Assembly (NCBI GenBank): GCA_900550705.1
Contig: URTG01000126.1
Location: 1 to 5,526, forward strand
Direction: 5' to 3'
DNA: 5,526 bases
From: an uncultured Eubacteriales bacterium
GTDB lineage: Bacteria > Bacillota > Clostridia > Oscillospirales > Oscillospiraceae
The position numbers were made by a program, and so were the translations under genes. Position 1 is the first letter of the stretch, and every line of letters starts with the position of its first letter. The notes below the pieces were generated by a model that ran no database searches, was not told the DNA's origin, and saw nothing but the letters and a program-made list of their open reading frames with translations. Shown piece by piece: positions 1 to 5,465 of the stretch.

Positions 1-114
1 GTTGGAAAGGGGACCATCAGGGTCCCCTTTCCTTGAAATCAACAACATTTTAACGCAGTTAAAATGTTTGCAGCTTGTGGAAAAAAGCGGCGAAGCCACT
101 TTTTCCACAAGCTG
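1..114 (+). repeat. Structured intergenic repeat, copy 1 (three tandem hairpins)
   Basis: Three consecutive inverted repeats fill this stretch. Hairpin 1 pairs 4-15 with 21-32 (12 bp, loop ATCAG). Hairpin 2 pairs 44-54 with 58-68 (AT-rich, 11 bp, loop GCA). Hairpin 3 pairs 71-85 with 100-114 (15 bp), with a small inner GGC/GCC stem at 89-91 and 95-97. Positions 1-61 recur at 5466-5526 in the same orientation with 57 of 61 identities, so at least this part is a dispersed repeat. Whether hairpins 2 and 3 are fully shared cannot be seen, because the second copy runs off the window; the left edge is also unknown because this copy starts at base 1. There is no open reading frame or transposase. 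It could be a REP/MITE-like element or a structured RNA. The element ends just before the ECF-type promoter of the sigma factor gene. Confidence 0.8.
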
Positions 115-152
115 AACAGTCAAACTTCGGCGCGAAAAAAATCCGGGGACTG

Positions 153-181
153 TGCAACTTTTCTCTCCGCCGCGCCGTCTA
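153..181 (+). promoter_or_regulatory. Candidate ECF-sigma promoter of the sigV-rsiV operon
   Basis: TGCAAC at 153-158 and CGTCTA at 176-181 are separated by 17 bases. ECF sigma factors of the Bacillus SigM/SigV/SigW/SigX group typically recognise an AAC-containing -35 and a CGT-containing -10 at about this spacing. Transcription would start near 187-189, leaving a leader of roughly 20 bases before the ATG at 209. Because the promoter precedes an ECF sigma gene, autoregulation is the natural inference. No convincing sigma-A promoter was seen between the repeat and the gene. This is a motif match only. Confidence 0.6.
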
Positions 182-208
182 TTCCATAGAACAAGGGGTG
201 ACAGGACC

Positions 209-694
209 ATGAGAGCCGCAGAGATGCGGAAGGCGGTGGAGCAGGAAATTCTGACCCGGTATCCCGCGCTCTATCGTCTGGCCTATACCTATACGAAGAA
301 TCCGGACGATGCCATGGATGTGGTCCAGGACAGCGTCTGCAAGGCTATGGTCCAGGCGGACCAGGTCCGGGACCCGGCCCGTATTTTCAGCTGGCTGTGC
401 CGGATTGTGGTGAACACCGCCCTGGACCAGCTGCGAAGCCGGAAAAACACCGTCTTTCTCGAGGACCTGCCGGACCCGGGCCGGGAGGACCGCTATGAGG
501 ACCCCGACCTGCTGGCCGCCCTGGACAGTCTGGAGTCCCGGGAGCGCACCGTGGTCGTCCTCCGGTTCTTCCAGGACATGAAATTGCAGGACATCGCCCG
601 GGTGCTGGGTCTGAAGGAAAACACCGTCAAAAGCATTTTATACCGCAGCCTGAAAAAGCTGCGGGTGCCGCTTTCCGAAGGAGAGGAATCGTAA
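209..694 (+). CDS. sigV: ECF-family RNA polymerase sigma factor, SigV-like
   Basis: This 161-residue protein has the standard ECF architecture. Region 2 covers about residues 20-80, with YRLAYTYTKNPDDAMDVVQD at 22-41 (core binding) and WLCRIVVNTALDQLR at 62-76 (-10 recognition). A variable linker follows, then region 4 at about 104-152, with a helix-turn-helix in MKLQDIARVLGLKENTVKS. The sequence resembles Bacillus subtilis SigV, and the RsiV-like gene starting one base after the stop supports that assignment. I chose ATG 209 because AAGGGGTG at 193-200 lies 8 bases upstream; a longer GTG start at 152 would fall inside the -35 element. The protein should direct RNA polymerase to envelope-stress promoters when released from its anti-sigma partner. 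ECF membership is certain; the SigV subgroup rests on the partner and on recalled similarity. Confidence 0.9.
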   Translation: MRAAEMRKAVEQEILTRYPALYRLAYTYTKNPDDAMDVVQDSVCKAMVQADQVRDPARIFSWLCRIVVNTALDQLRSRKNTVFLEDLPDPGREDRYEDPDLLAALDSLESRERTVVVLRFFQDMKLQDIARVLGLKENTVKSILYRSLKKLRVPLSEGEES

Positions 695-695
695 C

Positions 696-1565
696 ATGAA
701 CGACCGCAAGCTGACACAGTGGAAACAGGAATACGACGCCATCCCCATCCCCCCGGAGCTGGAGGGCCGGGTGCGGGAGGCCGTCCGCCGGGGCAAGGCC
801 CGCCGCCTCTCCCCGGTCCGTTGGCTGCGCCGGGTGGGGACGACGGCGGCCGCCGCCATGGTCTGCCTGGTGGCCCTGGCCAACGTGGGACCCGGGGTGT
901 CCTATGCCATGGAGCAGGTGCCCGTTCTGGGCAGCCTGGTCCGGGTGGTCACCTTCCGCACCTTCCAGGACCAGAAGGACGGCGCCTCCGCCAAAGTGGA
1001 GGTCCCCCAGGTCCAGGACGGCGGCTCCGCCCTGAACGACGCCATTCAGTCCTACACCGACCAGGTCATCGCCATGTATCAGCGCGACGCCGCCCAGACC
1101 GCCGGGCCGGACGGGGCCCACTACGCCCTGGACCTGAGCTACACGGTGGTGACCGACAACGACAAGCTTTTCGCCCTCCGCTTTGACCAGACCATCGTGA
1201 TGGCCAGCGGGGCGCAGACGGTGAAAATCTATAATGTAGACAAGCAGACCGGGTCCATTCTCTCCCTCAGCGACCTGTTCCAGCCGGACAGCGACTGGCA
1301 GACCGTCCTCCTCCAGGAGGTCCGGCGTCAGATGCGGGAGCGGATGGCCCAGGACCCGGAGGCCACCTACTGGGTGGACCAGAGCATCGCGGCTTGGAAT
1401 CTGTCCGCCCTCCCGGAGGAGCTGGCCTTCTACTTCAACGACCAGGGCCAGCTGGTCCTGGTGTTCAACGAGGGCGACGCCGGCCCCATGAGCCTGGGCG
1501 TGGTGGAGTTCACCATCCCAGACGAGGCGGTCTCCGCCATCGCCCGGCCCGGCTTCTGGAGCTGA
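696..1565 (+). CDS. rsiV: RsiV-like membrane anti-sigma factor (DUF3298 family)
   Basis: This 289-residue protein closely follows the B. subtilis RsiV plan (about 285 residues). A cytoplasmic N-terminus (1-46) begins with a KLTQWKQEYDAIPIPPEL motif expected to bind the sigma factor. One membrane segment spans about 47-63, followed by a SYA motif at 69-71 that fits a signal-peptidase site and MEQVPVLGSLVRVVTF, which is conserved in RsiV. The extracellular part has a PdaC/DUF4163-like half and a C-terminal DUF3298 half ending in LGVVEFTIP (268-276). In Bacillus the extracellular domain binds lysozyme; signal peptidase then cleaves, and an intramembrane protease releases SigV. Here the lysozyme response is inferred from the family. 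The gene starts one base after the sigma stop, with AAGGAGAGG at 678-686 inside the upstream gene, so translation is probably coupled. Confidence 0.9.
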   Translation: MNDRKLTQWKQEYDAIPIPPELEGRVREAVRRGKARRLSPVRWLRRVGTTAAAAMVCLVALANVGPGVSYAMEQVPVLGSLVRVVTFRTFQDQKDGASAKVEVPQVQDGGSALNDAIQSYTDQVIAMYQRDAAQTAGPDGAHYALDLSYTVVTDNDKLFALRFDQTIVMASGAQTVKIYNVDKQTGSILSLSDLFQPDSDWQTVLLQEVRRQMRERMAQDPEATYWVDQSIAAWNLSALPEELAFYFNDQGQLVLVFNEGDAGPMSLGVVEFTIPDEAVSAIARPGFWS

Positions 1566-1621
1566 CTCACTTCCGGCGGGGATTGTTCGGGAACCGGTCC
1601 CGCTCCCCTAAACTCTTTTCT

Positions 1622-1651
1622 GCGGAGACAGCACGCCTGTCTCCGCTTTTT
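1622..1651 (+). terminator. Intrinsic terminator of the sigV-rsiV operon
   Basis: A perfect 10-bp stem pairs 1622-1631 with 1637-1646 around the loop CACGC and is followed directly by five T residues (1647-1651). It lies 56 bases after the rsiV stop. On the minus strand the sequence after the hairpin is AGAAAAGAG, with no T-run, so it should work mainly on the plus strand. Its T-run overlaps the stop codon of the convergent GIY-YIG gene. Confidence 0.9.
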
Positions 1652-1907
1652 ATTGCTCCCGCTCACTCCGCGCAATCAGCCGGAGCTTCTCCGCCCGGGG
1701 CAGCTTTTTAATCTGCCGCTCCCGGCGGAGGGCGGCGGACTTGTCCGGCTGTGGCTCCTGATACACCAGCGCCAGCGGCCCCCGGCCCCGGGTGTATTTG
1801 GCCCCCCTCCCCGCCCGGTGGGCGGCCAGCCGCCGGGGCACGTTGTCGGTGACGCCGGTGTACAGCGTGCCGTCGCCGCAGCGCAGAATGTAGACAAACC
1901 AGCCCAC
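1650..1907 (-). CDS. GIY-YIG nuclease-domain protein (UPF0213/YhbQ-YazA type)
   Basis: This is an 85-residue single-domain protein from a GTG start. MGWFVYILRC at 1-10 carries the VYIL form of the GIY motif and LYTG at 15-18 the YIG motif. The rest of the family pattern follows: a conserved arginine at 26 in RRLAAH, GAKYTRGRGP at 35-44, and AALRRERQIKKLPRAEKL at 58-75 with a probable metal-binding glutamate at 63. Small stand-alone members (YhbQ, YazA) are common in bacteria; nuclease activity on DNA has been reported for some, but the cellular role is poorly defined. The GTG start is preferred because AGGAGG (minus strand, 1921 to 1916) lies 8 bases upstream and the protein then begins just where family members usually do. 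The only in-frame ATG, at 1982, lies upstream of the apparent promoter. The gene is convergent with rsiV and divergent from trpS. Confidence 0.88.
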   Translation of the reverse strand: MGWFVYILRCGDGTLYTGVTDNVPRRLAAHRAGRGAKYTRGRGPLALVYQEPQPDKSAALRRERQIKKLPRAEKLRLIARSEREQ

Positions 1908-1939
1908 GCTTCCCGCCTCCTCCCCGTTTTTTCCGCTCC

Positions 1940-1969
1940 ATGATAGCACGCTCCCGCCGGGGGAGGCAA
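1940..1969 (-). promoter_or_regulatory. Candidate sigma-A promoter of the GIY-YIG gene
   Basis: On the minus strand TTGCCT (1969 to 1964) and TATCAT (1945 to 1940) are 18 bases apart, with an extended -10 TGC just before TATCAT. Transcription would start near 1933, leaving about 25 bases before the GTG start with its AGGAGG site. This supports the short GTG-initiated protein. Confidence 0.6.
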
Positions 1970-2009
1970 GGCCGCAGGACAAAAAATCGCAGAAAGTGTG
2001 CCGATTGTG

Positions 2010-2038
2010 TTGCCTAACCCGGCGACCCGTGGTAGAAT
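2010..2038 (+). promoter_or_regulatory. Candidate sigma-A promoter of the trpS operon
   Basis: TTGCCT at 2010-2015 and TAGAAT at 2033-2038 are separated by 17 bases, with an extended -10 TGG at 2030-2032. The start of transcription would be near 2045, leaving a leader of about 50 bases before the trpS ATG. It is the only good promoter seen ahead of the three-gene block trpS-tagO-mnaA and shares its -35 hexamer with the divergent promoter at 1940-1969. Confidence 0.7.
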
Positions 2039-2051
2039 ATTATGATATTAC

Positions 2052-2069
2052 ATCGGCCTGCGGGCCGAT
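2052..2069 (+). promoter_or_regulatory. Leader hairpin near the 5' end of the trpS mRNA
   Basis: ATCGGCC (2052-2058) pairs with GGCCGAT (2063-2069) around the loop TGCG, giving a C(UGCG)G closure of the very stable UNCG tetraloop class. It would sit within about 10 bases of the predicted transcript start. It has no T-run, so it is not a terminator, and a mRNA-stabilising role is inference. The ribosome binding site AAAGGAG follows at 2073-2079, 13 bases before the ATG, a longer spacing than usual. Confidence 0.5.
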
Positions 2070-2092
2070 TTCAAAGGAGCCTATCGAAAAAC

Positions 2093-3097
2093 ATGGACGA
2101 GAAAAAGGTTATGCTTTCCGGCATTCAGCCCAGCGGCGATTTGACCCTGGGTTCCTACCTGGGTGCCATTAAGAACTGGGTCGAGCGGACCGACGAGTTC
2201 GATAATTACTACTTTATGGCCGATATGCACTCCATCACCGCGCGGCAGGAGCCGGCCAAGCTCCGCCGCCGCACCCTGGAGCAGCTGGCCCAATATATCG
2301 CCTGCGGCCTGGACCCGGAGAAGAACACCCTGTTCATCCAGTCTCACGTCCCCGCTCACGCCGAGCTGGGCTGGGTGCTGAACTGCTACACCATGTTCGG
2401 CGAGCTGTCCCGCATGACCCAGTTCAAGGACAAGTCCGCCAAGAACGCCGACAACATCAACGGCGGCCTGTTCACCTACCCCGCCCTGATGGCGGCGGAC
2501 ATTCTGCTCTATCAGCCCGACCTGGTGCCCGTGGGCAACGACCAGAAGCAGCACGTGGAGCTCACCCGGGACATCGCCGCCCGCTTCAACCACATCTACG
2601 GCGACGTGTTCAAGGTCCCCGAGCCCTATATCCCCAAGGTGGGTGCCCGGGTGATGAGCCTCAGCGACCCCAGCAGCAAAATGTCCAAGTCGGACAAGGA
2701 CCCCAACGGCTCCGTCTACCTGATGGAGAAGCCGGAGGACATCCTGCGGAAGTTCAAGCGCGCCGTCACCGACAGCGACACGGAGAACTGCGTCCGCTTC
2801 GACCCTGAAAACAAGCCCGGCGTGGCCAACCTCATGTCCATCTACTCCGCCGTCACCGGCAAGGGCTATGAGGAGATCGAGGCCGAGTTTGCCGGCAAGG
2901 GCTACGGCGCCTTCAAGCCCGCCGTGGGCGACGCGGTGGTAGAGACCCTGCGCCCCATCCGGGAGGAGGCCACCCGGATTCTGGCGGACAAGGCCTATCT
3001 GGAGTCGGTGTACAAGGCCGGCGCGGAGAAGGCCGCCTACGTCGCCAACAAGACGCTGCGTAAGGTTTACAAGAAAATCGGCTTCGTAGCTCGATAA
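2093..3097 (+). CDS. trpS: Tryptophan--tRNA ligase
   Basis: The 334-residue protein charges tRNA-Trp with tryptophan using ATP in the cytoplasm and has the usual length of bacterial class I TrpRS. Near the N-terminus, SGIQPSGDLTLGSYLGA (9-25) contains the HIGH-equivalent TLGS. YPALMAADILLYQPDLVPVG (129-148) includes Asp136, corresponding to the tryptophan-recognising Asp of the Bacillus stearothermophilus enzyme, and GNDQKQHVEL (148-157) and KMSKS (196-200) complete the active site. GND replaces the more usual GDD or GED. ATG 2093 is chosen because the family begins at about this point; an in-frame ATG at 2042 would fall next to the promoter and consume the ribosome binding site. There is no room for a T-box leader, which often controls this gene in Firmicutes. 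It appears to be the first gene of an operon with tagO and mnaA. Confidence 0.97.
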   Translation: MDEKKVMLSGIQPSGDLTLGSYLGAIKNWVERTDEFDNYYFMADMHSITARQEPAKLRRRTLEQLAQYIACGLDPEKNTLFIQSHVPAHAELGWVLNCYTMFGELSRMTQFKDKSAKNADNINGGLFTYPALMAADILLYQPDLVPVGNDQKQHVELTRDIAARFNHIYGDVFKVPEPYIPKVGARVMSLSDPSSKMSKSDKDPNGSVYLMEKPEDILRKFKRAVTDSDTENCVRFDPENKPGVANLMSIYSAVTGKGYEEIEAEFAGKGYGAFKPAVGDAVVETLRPIREEATRILADKAYLESVYKAGAEKAAYVANKTLRKVYKKIGFVAR

Positions 3098-3120
3098 ATA
3101 TGAGGTAAAGAGGAACGGAT

Positions 3121-4263
3121 ATGCCCATTCAACTTCCCGCTGTGGGCACGGTGGCGGCGGCCCTGCTGGCCGCGGCCATTGTGGCCCTGATCTCCACGCC
3201 GGTGGTCCGGACGCTGGCCTTTCGCGTCGGCGCGGTGGACGTCCCCAAGGACGCCCGGCGTATGCACGACCACCCCATCCCCCGGATGGGCGGCCTTGCC
3301 ATTTTCTTCGGCTTCATCCTCAGCGTGCTGCTCTTTCTGCCGCTGACGGAGCAGCTCCGGGGGATGCTGCTGGGCGCGGTGGTCATTGTCATTCTCGGTA
3401 TCTTCGATGATATTTACGCCCTGCCCGCCAAGCCCAAGTTCCTGGTCCAGATCCTGGCCGCCCTCCTGGCCGTTCTGGCGGGCAACCGGATCTTTTTCCT
3501 GTCTAATATCAACGTATTCAGCTCTGACCCCTACTGGTATCTGGGTTGGCTGTCCATCCCCGTTTCGGTGTTCTGGATCGTGGGCATCACCAACGCGGTG
3601 AATCTGATCGACGGGCTGGACGGGCTGGCCTGCGGCGTGTCCACCATCAGCTCCATGACCATGCTGGTCATTGCCCTGATGGTGTCCGAGCCCGACGTGG
3701 CGGTGCTCATGGCCGCTCTGGCCGGGGCCTGCCTGGGCTTTCTGCCCTATAACCTGAACCCCGCCCGCATTTTCATGGGGGACACGGGGTCCACCTTCCT
3801 GGGCTTTATTCTGGCGGTGGTGTCCATTCAGGGGCTGTTCAAATTCTACACCATCATCTCCTTCGCCGTGCCCTTCCTCATGCTGGGTCTGCCGATTTTC
3901 GACACGACCTTTGCCATTCTCCGCCGCCTGGCCAAGGGCCAGTCCCCCATGACCCCCGACCGGGGGCACATTCACCACCGGCTCATCGACATGGGCTTTT
4001 CCCAGAAGCAGGCGGTGGCGGTGCTCTATCTCATCAGCGCCATTCTGGGCCTGTCCGCCGTGGTGCTCACCACCAGCGGCGTGCTGAAGGCCATGCTGTT
4101 CCTGCTGGCCCTGTGCATTGCCGGCGGCATGGCGGCCAAGCTGTATCTGGACCGCAGCGTCGGCCACCCCGGGGACAGCGGCCGCAAGACCCAGGAGCCA
4201 AACCACACCCAGATCTCCGGCAACGACAACTTTTTCGGTGAGGAGGATATGTCCGAAAAATGA
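3121..4263 (+). CDS. tagO: Polyprenyl-phosphate GlcNAc-1-phosphate transferase (TagO/WecA type)
   Basis: This 380-residue multi-pass membrane protein belongs to the MraY/WecA/TagO family. It should transfer GlcNAc-1-phosphate from UDP-GlcNAc to undecaprenyl phosphate at the cytoplasmic face, the first step of wall teichoic acid, O-antigen-like or other envelope polymers. Family motifs appear in order: HDHPIPRMGGLAI at 49-61, catalytic-site DD at 96-97 in FDDIYALPAKPK, NAVNLIDGLDGLA at 158-170, NPARIFMGDTGS at 213-224, and HIHHRL at 283-288, the basic cytoplasmic motif characteristic of the GlcNAc-1-P branch rather than MraY. Hydrophobic segments run throughout to about residue 343, followed by a hydrophilic tail of some 37 residues. 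AGAGGA at 3109-3114 sits 6 bases before the ATG, and trpS ends 23 bases upstream. Substrate and final polymer are inferred from the family and from the adjacent epimerase gene. Confidence 0.93.
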   Translation: MPIQLPAVGTVAAALLAAAIVALISTPVVRTLAFRVGAVDVPKDARRMHDHPIPRMGGLAIFFGFILSVLLFLPLTEQLRGMLLGAVVIVILGIFDDIYALPAKPKFLVQILAALLAVLAGNRIFFLSNINVFSSDPYWYLGWLSIPVSVFWIVGITNAVNLIDGLDGLACGVSTISSMTMLVIALMVSEPDVAVLMAALAGACLGFLPYNLNPARIFMGDTGSTFLGFILAVVSIQGLFKFYTIISFAVPFLMLGLPIFDTTFAILRRLAKGQSPMTPDRGHIHHRLIDMGFSQKQAVAVLYLISAILGLSAVVLTTSGVLKAMLFLLALCIAGGMAAKLYLDRSVGHPGDSGRKTQEPNHTQISGNDNFFGEEDMSEK

Positions 4264-5408
4264 AGCGCTATCAAGTAATGACCATCTTCGGCACCCGGCC
4301 GGAGGCCATTAAAATGGCCCCCCTGGCCCTGGAGCTGGCCCGCCGCCCCGGGCTGGAGGCGGTGTGCTGCGTCACCGCCCAGCACCGGGAGATGCTGGAC
4401 TCCGTGCTGAGCATTTTCCAGCTCAAGCCCGACTACGACCTGAATATCATGGAGCCCCGGCAGACCCTGTCCACCATCACCTCCAAGTGCCTGCTGGGCA
4501 TGGACAAGGTTCTGGAGGAGGCCAGGCCCGACCTGGTCCTGGTCCACGGAGACACCTCCACCACCTTCGCCGGCGCTCTGGCCGCCTTCTACCACCAGAC
4601 CCCTGTGGGCCATGTAGAGGCCGGTCTGCGGACCTATGACAAGTGGTCCCCCTTCCCGGAGGAGATGAACCGGAAGATGGTGGGCTCTCTGGCCGACCTG
4701 CACTTCTGCCCCACCGTGGCCAACCGGGACAATCTGGCCCGGGAGAACATCAAAGCCAACGTGTTTTTAACGGGCAACACCGTCATCGATGCCCTTCAGA
4801 CCACTGTGGTGCCCGACTTCACCTTTGCCGAGGACGTGCTCAACACCCTGGACTACGCCCACCGCAAGGTGATTCTGGTCACCTGCCACCGGCGGGAGAA
4901 CTACGGTCAGCCCATGACCAACATTATGACCGCCCTGCGGGACGTGGCCGACCGGCACCCGGACGTGGAGCTGGTCTACCCCGTCCACCTGTCCCCCGTG
5001 GTGCAGGAGGCGGCCCACAAGCATCTGGACGGCCACCCCCGCATCCACCTCATCGCCCCCCTGGCGGTGGACGAGATGCACAATCTCATGGCCCGGTGCT
5101 ACCTGGTCATGACCGACTCCGGCGGTTTGCAGGAGGAGGCCCCCGCCCTGGGCAAGCCTGTGCTTGTCCTGCGGAGAGAGACCGAGCGGCCCGAGGCCGT
5201 GCAGGCCGGCACCGTGAAGCTGGCCGGCGTGGAGCACGACGACATCGTATCTCTGGCCGACGCTCTCATCACCGACCCCGCCGCCTATGCCGCCATGGCC
5301 CACGCCGTCAACCCCTACGGGGACGGACAGGCCTGCCGCCGCATTGCCGACGCCATCGAGTGGCACTTCGGTCTGCGGGCCGAGCCGCCCGCGCCCTTCG
5401 GCCTGTAA
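4260..5408 (+). CDS. mnaA: UDP-N-acetylglucosamine 2-epimerase, non-hydrolysing (WecB/MnaA)
   Basis: The 382-residue cytoplasmic enzyme interconverts UDP-GlcNAc and UDP-ManNAc, the sugar donor used after TagO in teichoic acid linkage units. The family signatures are complete: FGTRPEAIKMAPL (10-22), HGDTSTTFAG (96-105, Asp98), GHVEAGLRT (117-125, Glu120), FPEEMNR (132-138, Glu134), GNTVIDAL (172-179), TCHRREN (208-214, His210), SGGLQEEAP (287-295) and ETERPEAVQAGT (307-318). Asp98, Glu120, Glu134 and His210 line up with the catalytic residues described for the E. coli enzyme. The start ATG overlaps the tagO stop in an ATGA junction, so translation is probably coupled. AGGAGG at 4241-4246, inside tagO, is 13 bases upstream. 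TagO beside MnaA suggests joint supply for one envelope polymer, though downstream glycosyltransferases are not in view. Confidence 0.95.
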   Translation: MKRYQVMTIFGTRPEAIKMAPLALELARRPGLEAVCCVTAQHREMLDSVLSIFQLKPDYDLNIMEPRQTLSTITSKCLLGMDKVLEEARPDLVLVHGDTSTTFAGALAAFYHQTPVGHVEAGLRTYDKWSPFPEEMNRKMVGSLADLHFCPTVANRDNLARENIKANVFLTGNTVIDALQTTVVPDFTFAEDVLNTLDYAHRKVILVTCHRRENYGQPMTNIMTALRDVADRHPDVELVYPVHLSPVVQEAAHKHLDGHPRIHLIAPLAVDEMHNLMARCYLVMTDSGGLQEEAPALGKPVLVLRRETERPEAVQAGTVKLAGVEHDDIVSLADALITDPAAYAAMAHAVNPYGDGQACRRIADAIEWHFGLRAEPPAPFGL

Positions 5409-5465
5409 GTACTCATCAGGCTGTCGAAAAAGTCCTTCCAGCCAGAGGATTCGGAGGGAAGGATA
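5409..5465. other. Spacer between mnaA and repeat copy 2
   Basis: No coding sequence is visible. GGCTG at 5419-5423 can pair with CAGCC at 5439-5443, or alternatively TCCTTCC at 5433-5439 with GGAAGGA at 5457-5463; the two share one base and so exclude each other. Neither is followed by a T-run, so no intrinsic terminator for the operon can be called here. Part of this spacer may belong to the repeat, since the matching sequence left of copy 1 is outside the window. Confidence 0.4.

Noticed and set aside
1..32. Hairpin 1 of the repeat as an intrinsic terminator
   Set aside because: The 12-bp stem is strong, but it is followed by TTGAAATC rather than a T-run, and the next hairpin begins shortly after; a repeat element explains it better.
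152..208. GTG start at 152 for the sigma factor
   Set aside because: It overlaps the ECF-type -35 element, has no ribosome binding site, and adds 19 residues not typical of the family; ATG 209 has AAGGGGTG at the right distance.
1908..1982. ATG start at 1982 for the GIY-YIG protein
   Set aside because: It lies upstream of the candidate promoter, lacks a good ribosome binding site and adds 25 residues before the point where family members begin.
2042..2092. ATG start at 2042 for trpS
   Set aside because: It falls at the predicted transcript start and would place the hairpin and AAAGGAG inside the coding region; the family N-terminus fits ATG 2093.
3067..4206. Long minus-strand open frame (379 codons) opposite tagO
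   Set aside because: Its translation is rich in G, H, Q and D without family motifs, it is antisense to a motif-complete TagO gene, and long antisense frames are expected from GC-rich third positions.
2081..5430. Similarity between CTATCGAAAAA at 2081-2091 and CTGTCGAAAAA at 5421-5431
   Set aside because: Only about 11 bases match, with one mismatch and no extension on either side, which is expected by chance.
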